64,000 nt of DNA from Ideonella aquatica (GCF_018069755.1 NZ_JAGQDE010000017.1:1-64000), one strand, 5' to 3'. Positions 51,844 through 60,543 are shown, numbered from the stretch's first letter. A program made the numbers and translations. Notes: a model not told the origin generated them from the letters alone.

Positions 51844-51909
51844 AGCCAAAATCGCATGCATGTCCAGAAGGCGCTGATGGAGTACCTCTTGCTGGGCCGA
51901 ATTGGCTAG
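51844..51909 (+). pseudogene. Relic of a second argF 3' end
   Basis: 22 codons, SQ then NRMHVQKALMEYLLLGRIG and TAG. The last 19 residues are identical to the C-terminus of ArgF at 51710-51763, but 11 of the 19 codons differ synonymously and the stop is TAG instead of TGA. There is no upstream argF sequence. The most likely reading is the remnant of a former argF allele left when the gene was replaced by a diverged homologue through recombination. Confidence 0.8.
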
Positions 51910-52010
51910 GCCTGTCGCCCACCCTTGACCTGAGACAAGCTGCCGATCAGCGTCCTGTCAGGCGCCCGGCGCAAGCTGCTTGACAGGAGACAACAAGGGG
52001 TCACAAGACC

Positions 52011-52754
52011 ATGAAACTCGCCCTGATCACCGACCTGCACGCCAACCGAGAGGCGGTGCAGGCGGTGCTGGACCATGCCAAGGCCGCGGGCGCGCAGCGC
52101 TACGCCTTTCTCGGTGACTATGTCGGCTACGGTGCCGACCCCGGCTGGGTGATCGACACCGTGCGCGAGTACGTGGCCGCCGGGGCGATCGCCGTCAATG
52201 GCAACCACGATGCCGGCTGCGTGCAGGACATCTCGCCCAACATGCGGCCCGAGGCACGCCAGGTGGTGGAGTGGACGCGGGCGCAACTGAACCCCGAGCA
52301 GCTGGCCTTCCTGGCCGAGCGGCCGATGTCGCACACCGAGGGCGACATGCTCTTCGTGCACGCCAACGCCTTTGCGCCGGCCGAGTGGGAGTACATCCAG
52401 GGCCGGATCGAGGCGGTGCGCAGCCTGCACGCCACGACCTGCCACTACACCTTCTGCGGCCACATGCACGAGCCCAAGCTGTTCCACCTGTCGGGCACCG
52501 GCAAGGCGGGCGATTTTGTGCCCACGCCCGGCGTGCCGATTCCAGTGCCGCCGCACCGCCAATGGCTGATCGTGCCCGGCTCGGCCGGCCAGCCGCGTGA
52601 TGGCAACCCGGCCGCCTGCTACGCGATGTTCGATCTGCGCGAGCAGACCCTGAGCTTCCAGCGCGTGCCCTACGACCACGAACTGGCGGCCGCCAAGATC
52701 CGCGCCGCCGGCCTGCCCGAGCGACTCGCCGACCGCCTGGCCCATGGACAGTAG
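52011..52754 (+). CDS. Metallophosphoesterase (YfcE/diadenosine-tetraphosphatase-like)
   Basis: 247 residues. Calcineurin-type motifs DLHAN (7-11 region), GDYVGYGADP, GNHD, and C-terminal CGHMHEPKLF; two-metal active site complete. AGGAG lies about 25 nt upstream and a second AAGG closer to the ATG. Members hydrolyse phosphodiesters or phosphoprotein; the substrate is unknown. Its end overlaps the kinase-Usp gene by 11 nt, suggesting a functional pair. Confidence 0.92.
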   Translation: MKLALITDLHANREAVQAVLDHAKAAGAQRYAFLGDYVGYGADPGWVIDTVREYVAAGAIAVNGNHDAGCVQDISPNMRPEARQVVEWTRAQLNPEQLAFLAERPMSHTEGDMLFVHANAFAPAEWEYIQGRIEAVRSLHATTCHYTFCGHMHEPKLFHLSGTGKAGDFVPTPGVPIPVPPHRQWLIVPGSAGQPRDGNPAACYAMFDLREQTLSFQRVPYDHELAAAKIRAAGLPERLADRLAHGQ

Positions 52755-54255
52755 CAGCAGCTTTGCCGGCGGCAAGGGGCCGGCGCCGGATGCCGGCCAG
52801 CGGGTGCTGCAGGTGGGCGAGGTGATCGACGGCTTCCGCCTCGAAGAGCGTCTGCACCAGGGCGGCATGGCCACGCTGTGGCGCGTGCAGCGCGTCGACG
52901 ACCAGGGCCGGCCGCTGGCCGACACCCCGCCGATGCCGCTGATCATGAAGGTGCCACGCATCAAGGGCGGCGAGGACCCGGCCACGATCGTCGGCTTCGA
53001 GGTCGAGCGCATGATCATGCCGATGCTCTCGGGCCCGCACGTGCCAAGGTTCGTCGCCAAGGGCGACTTCACGCGCCAGCCCCACATCGTCATGGAGCAC
53101 ATCCCGGGCGAGACCCTGCGTCCGCGCCTGGACCAGGCGCCGCTGGCGCTGGACGAGGTGGTCGAGATCGGCTCGCGCGTGGCGCAGGCGCTGCACGAGC
53201 TGCACCGGCAGAACGTGGTGCACCTGGACATCAAGCCCAGCAACATCCTGTTCCGCCCGGACGGCACCGCGGTGCTGGTCGACTTCGGCCTGTCGCGCCA
53301 CGACCACCTGCCCGACCTGCTGGACGAGGAGTTCACGCTGCCGATGGGCACCGGGCCCTACATGTCGCCCGAGCAGGTGCAGTTCGTGCGCAATGACCCG
53401 CGCAGCGACATCTTCGCGCTGGGCGTGATGCTCTACCACTTCACCACCGGCGAGCGGCCCTTCGGCGCGCCAACGTCCGTGGGTGGGCTGCGCAAGCGCC
53501 TCTACATCGACCCGGTGCCGCCGCGCGCGCTGCGCAGCGACTGCCCGCCCTGGCTGCAAGAGCTGATCCTGAAGTGCCTGGAGGTCAAGCCCGAGCAGCG
53601 CTACCAGAGCGCCGCGCAGCTCTCACTCGACCTGCAAAATCCCACGCAGATCGCGCTGACGCGGCGCGCCGAGCGCCTGCAGCAGTCCAGCGCCTTCAAG
53701 CGCATGAAGCGCTGGTTCTTCGCGCTGGGCAGCGAGCCCGACAACCGCGCCGTCAGCGCGGCCGAGCTGGTCAAGAAGAGCCCGATCATCATGGCCGCGG
53801 TCGACATCGACTCGGCCTCCAGCCAGTTGCTGGAGCAACTGCGCGAGACCGTGCGCCGCATCGTGCTGACCGAGCCCGGCGCGCGCCTGGCCTGCGTCAG
53901 CGTCATGAAGACGGCGCGCATCGGCATGGACGAGCTGGTCGATGCGCAGGGCCACAGCGTGCACGTCAAGCAGCTGGTCAACCTCAAGCACTGGGCGCGG
54001 CCGATCAGCAAGTCGCTGAACCTGGACGACGGTCGGCTGACCTTTCATGTGCTCGAGGCGCCGGACCCGGCCGCTGCCATCATCGACTTCGCCAAGCGCA
54101 ACCACGTCGATCACATCGTCATGGGCGCGCGCGGCCAGTCGGCACTGCGGCGCTACCTGGGCAGCGTGTCCTCGCAGGTGGTGGCCGAGTCGGACTGCAC
54201 CGTCACCGTGGTGCGCGCCGAGACCCCGGCCGACGACGACTACGTGCCCTTCTGA
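52744..54255 (+). CDS. Ser/Thr protein kinase fused to universal stress protein domain
   Basis: 503 residues. Residues ~25-300 are a Hanks-type kinase: loop LHQGGMATLWRV, Lys in LIMKVPRIKG, catalytic HLDIKPSNILF, VDFGLSRHD and MSPEQV. Residues ~335-500 are a UspA domain with ATP-binding G-x2-G-x9-G-S (MGARGQSALRRYLGS). No membrane segment or PASTA sensor. The Usp part may sense ATP or stress and steer the kinase; inference. Overlap with the phosphoesterase gene suggests co-translation of opposing activities. Confidence 0.93.
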   Translation: MDSSSSFAGGKGPAPDAGQRVLQVGEVIDGFRLEERLHQGGMATLWRVQRVDDQGRPLADTPPMPLIMKVPRIKGGEDPATIVGFEVERMIMPMLSGPHVPRFVAKGDFTRQPHIVMEHIPGETLRPRLDQAPLALDEVVEIGSRVAQALHELHRQNVVHLDIKPSNILFRPDGTAVLVDFGLSRHDHLPDLLDEEFTLPMGTGPYMSPEQVQFVRNDPRSDIFALGVMLYHFTTGERPFGAPTSVGGLRKRLYIDPVPPRALRSDCPPWLQELILKCLEVKPEQRYQSAAQLSLDLQNPTQIALTRRAERLQQSSAFKRMKRWFFALGSEPDNRAVSAAELVKKSPIIMAAVDIDSASSQLLEQLRETVRRIVLTEPGARLACVSVMKTARIGMDELVDAQGHSVHVKQLVNLKHWARPISKSLNLDDGRLTFHVLEAPDPAAAIIDFAKRNHVDHIVMGARGQSALRRYLGSVSSQVVAESDCTVTVVRAETPADDDYVPF

Positions 54256-54258
54256 GAC

Positions 54259-54594
54259 GTGGCCGAGGCCGACAACCCCTGCGTCCGCTGCGGCGCCTGC
54301 TGCGCCGCCTTCCGGGTGGACTTCTCGGTGGAGGAGCTGGACAGCCGCTTTGGCCGTGTGCCCGACGGCCTGACGGTCGAGCTCACCGACAGCACCTGCC
54401 GCATGCGCGGCACCGACCACGCCCAGCCGCGCTGCGCGGCCCTGGTGGGCACAGTGGGCGTGAAAGCCCACTGCGGCATCTACGAGTGGCGCCCCTCGCC
54501 CTGCCGGGAGTTCGGCCTGCTGGCACCGCTGGGCCGTGGCGACGAGGCCTGCAGCCGCGCCCGGGCGCGGCATGGCCTGCCTCCCCTTGACTAG
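54259..54594 (+). CDS. YkgJ family cysteine cluster protein
   Basis: 111 residues from GTG 54259, three bases after the kinase stop. Cysteine pattern CVRCGACCAAF, then CRM, CAAL, CGIYEWRPSPCREF, as in YkgJ/UPF0153 proteins, which are thought to bind zinc or an Fe-S cluster. Ends converge with, and overlap by 4 nt, the SDR gene. Confidence 0.9.
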   Translation: MAEADNPCVRCGACCAAFRVDFSVEELDSRFGRVPDGLTVELTDSTCRMRGTDHAQPRCAALVGTVGVKAHCGIYEWRPSPCREFGLLAPLGRGDEACSRARARHGLPPLD

Positions 54595-55379
54595 AAGCTG
54601 CCCGGGTAGGCGCCGCCGTCGATCAGCAGGTTCTGGCCGGTGAGAAAACCGGCCTGCGCGCTGCAGACAAAGGCGCACAGCGCCCCGAACTCCTCGGGCG
54701 TGCCAAAGCGCCGCGCCGGGGCGCCCTGCTTGCGCTGCGCCATCACCACCTCCAGCGGCTGCCCCGTCTTGGCCGCCGCACCTTGCAGCGTGGTGCGCAG
54801 GCGGTCGGTGTCGAAGGCGCCGGGCAGCAGGTTGTTGATCGTGACGTTGCGGCTGGCCAGACGCGGCTGGCGCGACAGGCCGGCGACGAAGCCGGTCAAG
54901 CCGCTGCGCGCGCCGTTGGACAGACCCAGGATGTCGATCGGCGCCTTCACCGCACCCGAGGTGATGTTGACGATGCGCCCGAAGCCGCGCCCGGCCATGC
55001 CATCCACCACCGCCTTGATCAGCTCGATCGGCGTGAGCATGTTGGCGTCCAGCGCGGCGATCCAGGCGGCGCGGTCCCAGTCGCGGAAATCGCCCGGCGG
55101 CGGTCCGCCGGCGTTGTTGACCAGGATGTCGATCTGCGGGCAGGCGGCCAGCGCGGCGGCGCGGCCCTCCGGCGTGGTGATGTCGCCGGCCACCGTGCGC
55201 ACCTCGATCGCCGGATGGGCGGCGCGCAGCTCGGCCGCGGTGGCTTCCAGCGCCTGGGTGCCACGCGCGGTGATCACCAGACGCACACCCTCAGCCGCCA
55301 GGGCCTGCGCGCAACCCTTGCCCAGGCCCTTGCTGGCCGCACACACCAGGGCCCAGCGGCCCGCAAGTCCCATGTCCAT
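54591..55379 (-). CDS. SDR-family protein with atypical active site
   Basis: 262 residues from ATG 55379 (AGGAG 8 nt upstream). Rossmann loop CAASKGLGKG, NNAG at ~90, and C-terminal GQNLLIDGG. The catalytic Ser is present in NITSG, but the canonical Tyr-x3-Lys 13 residues on is SNGAR (Tyr to Ser, Lys to Arg). Related SDRs with LGLSNGARSGLTG exist. It probably binds NAD(P) but may not use the standard mechanism. Last gene of a five-gene minus-strand operon. Confidence 0.88.
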   Translation of the reverse strand: MDMGLAGRWALVCAASKGLGKGCAQALAAEGVRLVITARGTQALEATAAELRAAHPAIEVRTVAGDITTPEGRAAALAACPQIDILVNNAGGPPPGDFRDWDRAAWIAALDANMLTPIELIKAVVDGMAGRGFGRIVNITSGAVKAPIDILGLSNGARSGLTGFVAGLSRQPRLASRNVTINNLLPGAFDTDRLRTTLQGAAAKTGQPLEVVMAQRKQGAPARRFGTPEEFGALCAFVCSAQAGFLTGQNLLIDGGAYPGSF

Positions 55380-55390
55380 GTCGGTTTCTC

Positions 55391-56311
55391 CTATCGCCAA
55401 CGGGCGAGCAACCACACCCCGCTCATCACCAGCACCGTGCCGGCCAGCAGCCAGGGCGTGAAGGGCTCGTCCAGCAGCAGCACGCCCATCGCGATCGTCG
55501 ACAGCGGGCCGATCATGCCCACCTGGGCGGTCATGGCCGAGCCGATGCGCTCGATCGCCATCATCACCATCAGCACCGGCGCAAAGGTGCAGGCCACCGC
55601 GTTCAGCGCCGACAAGGCCATCACCGGCGCGGGCACCGCTGCGGCGCTCCAGGGCTTGAACAGCGCGAAGTGCAGCAGACACAGCACGCAGGCGGCGCTG
55701 CTGGCCAGACCGGTCAGGCGCATCGAGCCCAGGCGTCCCACCACCTCGCCGCTGGCCACCAGGTAGACCGAGTAGCTGACCGCGCTGCCGAAGACCAGCG
55801 CCGCACCCAGCGCCACCGCGCCACCCTGCAGCGTCAGCTCATGGCCGAAGACCACCAGTGCGCCCGAGTAGCTGATGGCGGCCGCCAGCCACTGGCGCGT
55901 GCTGACATGCCGCTTGAACCACAGCACCGAGATCACCATCACGATCGTCGGGCCCAGGTACAGGATCAGCCGCTCCAGGCTGGCGCTGATGTACTGCAGA
56001 CCGGCGAAGTCCAGCATGCTGGCGGCGTAGTAGCCCGAGAAGCCCAGGCCCCACACCGCCACCCAATCACGCCGTGTCAGCGCAGCGCGGCCCCGGCTGG
56101 CCCACCAGGCCAGCGCCAGGAACATCGGCAGCGCCAACGCCATGCGCCAGGCCACCACGGTCACCGCATCCACGCCATGGCGGTACATCAGCTTGGCCAG
56201 GATGGCCTTGCCCGAGAAGGCCACCGCGCCCGCCGCCGCCAGCACAATGCCCGGCCACAGCTGCTCGCCGCGGGCCGAGGCAAAGGCCGAAATGCGTGCG
56301 CTGCCGCTCAT
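55391..56311 (-). CDS. EamA/DMT family transporter
   Basis: 306 residues, ten membrane helices in two EamA repeats (~20-150 and ~165-300), with AVAFSGKAILAKLMYRHGVDAVTVVAWRM and GPLSTIAMGVLLLDEPFTPWLLAG. It is an inner-membrane exporter or importer of metabolites; the substrate is unknown. Its ATG directly abuts the stop of the gamma-glutamyltransferase, and it is 11 bp before the SDR gene. Confidence 0.92.
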   Translation of the reverse strand: MSGSARISAFASARGEQLWPGIVLAAAGAVAFSGKAILAKLMYRHGVDAVTVVAWRMALALPMFLALAWWASRGRAALTRRDWVAVWGLGFSGYYAASMLDFAGLQYISASLERLILYLGPTIVMVISVLWFKRHVSTRQWLAAAISYSGALVVFGHELTLQGGAVALGAALVFGSAVSYSVYLVASGEVVGRLGSMRLTGLASSAACVLCLLHFALFKPWSAAAVPAPVMALSALNAVACTFAPVLMVMMAIERIGSAMTAQVGMIGPLSTIAMGVLLLDEPFTPWLLAGTVLVMSGVWLLARWR

Positions 56312-57949
56312 TCAGAAGCCCACCGCGGCGCCGTCGCGTCGCGGGTCGCTGGCCGCCACGTAGCCGTCCACCGCCGCATCGCCCAGGCGCCAGATGAACT
56401 GGCCGGCGCCGAAGTCCTGGTAGCTGTCGCTGATCGGCTCGACCTGGTGGCCGCGCTCGGCCAGGCCGGCCACGGTAGCCACCGGCCAGTGCGCCTCGGT
56501 GTTGATGGACAGGCCCTGGTTGAAGCGCCAGCGCGGCGCATCACAGGCGGCCTGCGGTTGCTGGCGGTGCGCCAGCATGCGCACCAGGGTCTGCACATGG
56601 CCCTGCGGCTGCATGTTGGCGCCCATCACGCCGAAGGCCATGCGTGGCGCGCCATCGGCATCGGTGAGGAAGCCGGGGATGATGGTGTGGAAGGGCCGGT
56701 GGCCCGGCGCCACCTGGTTGGGATGGCCATCGACCAGGCTGAAGCCATGGCCGCGGTTCTGCAAGCTGATGCCCCAGTCCGGCAGGCACACGCCCGAGCC
56801 GAAGCCCATGTAGTTGCTCTGGATCCAGCTGACCATCCTGCCCTGCTCGTCGGCCGCGCAGAGGTAGATCGTGCCGCCACGGCGGTGCACGTCGCCCGGC
56901 GTGCCGGCCTGGAAGACCTGCGCACGGCGCGGGTCGATCAGGCGCGCGCGCGCAGCCAGGTAGTCCTCGTCCAGCAGGTCCTGCACACCCACCGTCATGG
57001 CCGAGGGCTCGGCGACGAAGCGGTAGACATCGGCAAAGGCCAGCTTGATCGCCTCGATCTGCAGGTGCGCGGCCTCGGGGCCGTCGGGGTCCAGCGCGCC
57101 CAGGTCAAAGCGGCGCAGGATGCCCAGCGCGATCAGCGCGGTGATGCCCTGGCCGTTGGGCGGGATCTCGTGCAGGCGGTGGCCCAGCGCGTCGACCGCG
57201 ATCGGCTCGACCCACTGCGCCGCCATGCCGGCCAGGTCGGCGGTACTCATCGAGCCGCCCTGCGCCGCCGAGGCGGCAGCCAGCGCGGCAGCCACCTCGC
57301 CGCGGTAGAAGGCCTCGCCACCACTGCGGGCGATCGCGCGCAGCGTTCGCGCAGCGCCCGGCATCGCAAAGCGCTCGCCCACGTCCGGCGCGCGTCCGCG
57401 GGGCAGGAACAGGTCGGCAAAGCCCGGCTGGCGCACCAACGACTCGACCTGCGCCGCCGCCGCCCATTTCTGCTGCACCACCACCGGCACCGCATAGCCG
57501 CGCTCGGCGATGTCGATGGCCGGAGCCATCAGCCGCTCAAACGGCAACCGGCCCAGCCGCTGATGCAGCGCCATCCAGCCGGCCACCATGCCGGGCACGG
57601 TCACCGCGTCCCAGCCACGGGCTGGGGGCGCCACCGCCTCGCCGTGGCGCTGCCGGAAATAGGCCGGCGTCCAGGCGGCCGGTGCGCGCCCCGAGGCATT
57701 CAGGCCCTGCAGGCGCTGGCCGTCCCAGACGATGCCGAAGGCGTCCGAGCCCAGGCCGTTGCTGCAGGGTTCGACCAGGGTCATGACCGCGGCCGCAGCC
57801 ACCACGGCATCCGCGGCACTGCCGCCCTCGGCCAGCATGCGCAAGCCGGCCTGCGCGGCCAGCGGGTGCGAGGTGGCCACCATGTTGCGTGCGAACACCG
57901 GCAGGCGCGCGCTGGGGTAGTGGCAGTGGTAGTTGAAGGAATGGTTCAC
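56312..57949 (-). CDS. Gamma-glutamyltransferase family protein
   Basis: 545 residues from GTG 57949, which overlaps the lipoprotein stop (GTGA). N-terminal NMVATSHPLAAQAGLRMLAEGGSAADAVVAAA and GLGSDAFGIVWDG, and the autoprocessing site with Thr nucleophile in RRGGTIYLCAADEQGRMVS, then QSNYMGFGSGV. No signal peptide is apparent, so this GGT-like enzyme is probably cytoplasmic. It may act on glutathione-like or other gamma-glutamyl/amide substrates. Two transporters flank it in the operon. Confidence 0.92.
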   Translation of the reverse strand: MNHSFNYHCHYPSARLPVFARNMVATSHPLAAQAGLRMLAEGGSAADAVVAAAAVMTLVEPCSNGLGSDAFGIVWDGQRLQGLNASGRAPAAWTPAYFRQRHGEAVAPPARGWDAVTVPGMVAGWMALHQRLGRLPFERLMAPAIDIAERGYAVPVVVQQKWAAAAQVESLVRQPGFADLFLPRGRAPDVGERFAMPGAARTLRAIARSGGEAFYRGEVAAALAAASAAQGGSMSTADLAGMAAQWVEPIAVDALGHRLHEIPPNGQGITALIALGILRRFDLGALDPDGPEAAHLQIEAIKLAFADVYRFVAEPSAMTVGVQDLLDEDYLAARARLIDPRRAQVFQAGTPGDVHRRGGTIYLCAADEQGRMVSWIQSNYMGFGSGVCLPDWGISLQNRGHGFSLVDGHPNQVAPGHRPFHTIIPGFLTDADGAPRMAFGVMGANMQPQGHVQTLVRMLAHRQQPQAACDAPRWRFNQGLSINTEAHWPVATVAGLAERGHQVEPISDSYQDFGAGQFIWRLGDAAVDGYVAASDPRRDGAAVGF

Positions 57950-58641
57950 AGCGGCTCCAGGGTCAGTCGGCCATCGACCAGGATCAGCTCGGACGCGGCC
58001 TCGTAGCCCGAGTCGAAACCCACCCACACCCAGGCCGATCCATCGGCCGCGGCCACCAGCGGGGTGGGCTGCACGCCGGACAGGGGCTTGAGTTCGGGCG
58101 GCACGGCCACGCAGTCGCGGCCGCTGCTGCTGAGATTGCCCAGCACGATGGATTCGCTGCCACCCTGGGTCTGATCGCCCTTGTCCAGGTTGAAGCGCCA
58201 CTCGGCGCCCTCGCGCACACGCGCCGGCGCACGACCGGCCGCGCCGGCCTTGACGGTGACGCCCTCGCCGGGCGCGCCGCCCACGCCGATGCAGCCACCG
58301 GGCACCGTGGCCACCATGCGCAGCGCCCAGCGCACTCGGTAGCGCGCCCCAGGCTGCAGGCCGTCGATGCGGCGGGCGGTGAAGACGAACAGGTCATCGC
58401 TGTGGTTGTGGCCGGCCAGGCGCAGGCCCTGACCGGTCAGCGGCGCAGACAGGCTCACCACGGACTGCGACAGTTCGGAGGGCGCGGTGTCGTCGCTGTA
58501 GTCGGCCGAGCCCAGCTGCCACTGCGTGGCCTCGGCCGCGAAGCCGATGGCCAGCCCGTCGTCGCCACCCCCGCAGGAGGCCAGGGCGGCACCAACCGCC
58601 ATCAGTGCGAGGGGTCGAAGCGTGCCATGCATGCGCGGCAT
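57946..58641 (-). CDS. Small lipoprotein, unknown function
   Basis: 231 residues from ATG 58641 (alternatives at 58644 and 58632). Signal peptide LRPLALMAVGAALASC with lipobox L-A-S-C, then GGGDDG. The rest is beta-rich (WQLGSADYSDDTAP, RYRVRWALRMVATVPGGCIGVGG, GSAWVWVGFDSGYEA) and looks like a carbohydrate-binding-like jelly roll. Six bases or so separate it from the MFS gene. Role unknown. Confidence 0.75.
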   Translation of the reverse strand: MPRMHGTLRPLALMAVGAALASCGGGDDGLAIGFAAEATQWQLGSADYSDDTAPSELSQSVVSLSAPLTGQGLRLAGHNHSDDLFVFTARRIDGLQPGARYRVRWALRMVATVPGGCIGVGGAPGEGVTVKAGAAGRAPARVREGAEWRFNLDKGDQTQGGSESIVLGNLSSSGRDCVAVPPELKPLSGVQPTPLVAAADGSAWVWVGFDSGYEAASELILVDGRLTLEPL

Positions 58642-58648
58642 CATAGGG

Positions 58649-60250
58649 TCAGGGCTCGGCCTGGGCATCGATGTAGCGGCGCACGCGGGGCGGCTCTTCG
58701 CCCAGATGGAAGGCCAGGCGCTGCTCGCGCAGGCCGATGTCGCCGGCGGTGAAGCGTTCGTGGCGACGCAGGTGCTCGACCCAGCTCTCGTCCACAAAGT
58801 ACTCGATGTAACGGCCCGGCGCAGAGGTATCCTGGAACAGGCCCCAGGACAGCGCGCCCTGGCGCAGCCGGGCTTGGCGGGTCTGCTGCATCACGGCCTT
58901 GAACGCAGCCTCGCGGGTGGGGTCGATCTGGTATTCCACGGTCACCATCACCGGCCCGGCCTCGGAATCGATCGGCGCCGCGGGTTCCGGCAGGCCGCCA
59001 GTGGGCTGGGCCGGGCTTGGGTCGGGCGCGCTGTCGCTGATCAGGGGCCAGCGGCGCAGCAGCAGTTGCACCGCCACGCCCGCCGCCACCGAGGCCACCA
59101 GCGCATGCCGCACGCTGCTGTGCCCGGCCACCTGGCCCCACAGCGCCGCGCCGGCCGCCGTGCCACCCATCAGGCACATCTGGTAGATCGACATGCCGCG
59201 CGCCCGCACCCAGCCGGGCAGCACCATCTGCGCCGACACGGTCAGGGTGTTGGCCGCCGAGATCCAGGCCATGCCGGCCAGCACCATCGCCACCGCCGCC
59301 ACCGCGGGGTGCGGGGCGAAGGCGATCAGCAGCGTCAGTGCGGAGTGCACCAGCGGCCCCACGGTGACGAAGAAGCCGGGCCGGAAACGTTGGCGCCAGC
59401 GCGGGAAGAACATCACAGCGGTCACCGCGCCGGCGCCCTGGCAGGCCAGCAGCAGCGTGAACAGGTGGGCGCCTTGCTGCGGCCCCGCCAGGCCGCGCGC
59501 GATCAACGGCAACAGCGCGGTGAGCGCCGCGGTCTGCAGGAAGAACAGAAAGATACGCGCCAGCACCCGCCGCATCGGCGGCGACTGCCGCACATGCTGC
59601 AGGCCCACCCGCATCGCGCCCACGAAGCGCTCGCCCGGCAAGGCGCTGGTGCGCCGCTGCTGCGAGCGCCAGCGCAGGATGATCACGAAGGCCACCAGCG
59701 ACAGCAGCGCGTTGAGCACGAACACCCAGCCCGGCCCTGCGCTGGCCAGCACCACCCCCGCCAGCACCGGCCCGACGATGCGCGAGAGGTTCATCGCCAC
59801 GCCATTGAGCGCCAGCGCCTGCGACAGGTGCACCTTGGGCACGATGTCGGGCACGATGGCCGCGAACACGGGCCAGCGCAGCGCCAGCCCGATGCCATTG
59901 GCAAAGGTCAGCCCCAGCAGCAGCGGCGCAGTCATCGCCCCCGAGAGCGAGACCGCCGCCAGCACGCAGGCCACCACCGCCACCCACAGCTGGGTGCTGG
60001 CAAAGTACAGGCGCCTGTCCAGCAGATCGGCCAGCGCGCCGCTGGGCAGGCCCAGCATGAACACCGGCAGCGTGGATGCCGCGGCCACCAGCGCCACCAT
60101 CGTGGTGCTGTCGGTCAGCGTGGTCATCAGCCAGGCCGCCGCCGCGTCGTTCGTCCACATGGTGATGTTGGCGGCCAACCAAGCCAGCCACAGCATGCGG
60201 AAAACGCGGCCCTGCAAGGGGGCCAGGGCGGAAGCGCTGGAGTCACTCAT
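58649..60250 (-). CDS. MFS transporter with C-terminal ABM-like domain
   Basis: 533 residues. Residues ~10-410 are an MFS_3/EntS-like transporter with twelve helices (FRMLWLAWLAANITMWTNDAAAAWLMTTL, SGALADLLDRR). Residues ~430-530 are a soluble ferredoxin-like fold (VMVTVEYQIDPTREAAFKAVMQQTRQARLRQGALSWGLFQD, YIEYFVDESWVEHLRRHER) like antibiotic-biosynthesis-monooxygenase domains. Such fusions are widespread; the added domain may sense substrate. First gene of the five-gene operon. Confidence 0.9.
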   Translation of the reverse strand: MSDSSASALAPLQGRVFRMLWLAWLAANITMWTNDAAAAWLMTTLTDSTTMVALVAAASTLPVFMLGLPSGALADLLDRRLYFASTQLWVAVVACVLAAVSLSGAMTAPLLLGLTFANGIGLALRWPVFAAIVPDIVPKVHLSQALALNGVAMNLSRIVGPVLAGVVLASAGPGWVFVLNALLSLVAFVIILRWRSQQRRTSALPGERFVGAMRVGLQHVRQSPPMRRVLARIFLFFLQTAALTALLPLIARGLAGPQQGAHLFTLLLACQGAGAVTAVMFFPRWRQRFRPGFFVTVGPLVHSALTLLIAFAPHPAVAAVAMVLAGMAWISAANTLTVSAQMVLPGWVRARGMSIYQMCLMGGTAAGAALWGQVAGHSSVRHALVASVAAGVAVQLLLRRWPLISDSAPDPSPAQPTGGLPEPAAPIDSEAGPVMVTVEYQIDPTREAAFKAVMQQTRQARLRQGALSWGLFQDTSAPGRYIEYFVDESWVEHLRRHERFTAGDIGLREQRLAFHLGEEPPRVRRYIDAQAEP

Positions 60251-60277
60251 CGGCAGCCGGACAGTGTCGCCTGGAAA

Positions 60278-60302
60278 CGAAAAGCCCCGCGCAAGGCGGG
60301 GC
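60278..60302 (-). terminator. Terminator downstream of tctA
   Basis: Minus strand GCCCCGC-CTTGC-GCGGGGC followed by TTTTCG. It lies between the 66-bp repeats and the MFS start, and so separates tctBA from the MFS operon. Confidence 0.8.
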
Positions 60303-60333
60303 GAGTGTCATGGGAGCTCAGCGCCCTGTTCAA

Positions 60334-60514
60334 CCGGCTCCGGGACGGCTTGCAAGCCGTCCCGGCTTCGCCAGGCACTCGGGTTGCCGCCCTGGTCCGC
60401 CGGCTCCGGGACGGCTTGCAAGCCGTCCCGGCTTCGCCAGGCACTCGGGTTGCCGCCCTGGTCCGCCGGCTCCGGGACGGCTTGCAAGCCGTCCCGGCTT
60501 CGCCAGGCACTCGG
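60334..60514. repeat. Three tandem 66-bp repeats, each with a perfect palindrome
   Basis: Units start at 60334, 60400 and 60466; the third is partial. Each has arms GGGACGGCTTG and CAAGCCGTCCC joined without a loop, so each can fold into a strong hairpin, followed by a GCTTCGCCAGGCACTCGG stretch. A further inverted pair of GGACGTCC follows at about 60513-60531. The three units are identical by eye, so they are recent. They lie just after the tctA stop. Confidence 0.95.
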
Positions 60515-60543
60515 ACGTCCGCAGGGACGTCCTCGGTCCGGGC

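Noticed and set aside
60334-60514. Short CRISPR array
   Set aside because: The 66-bp units are tandem and identical throughout, with no unique spacers and no cas genes.
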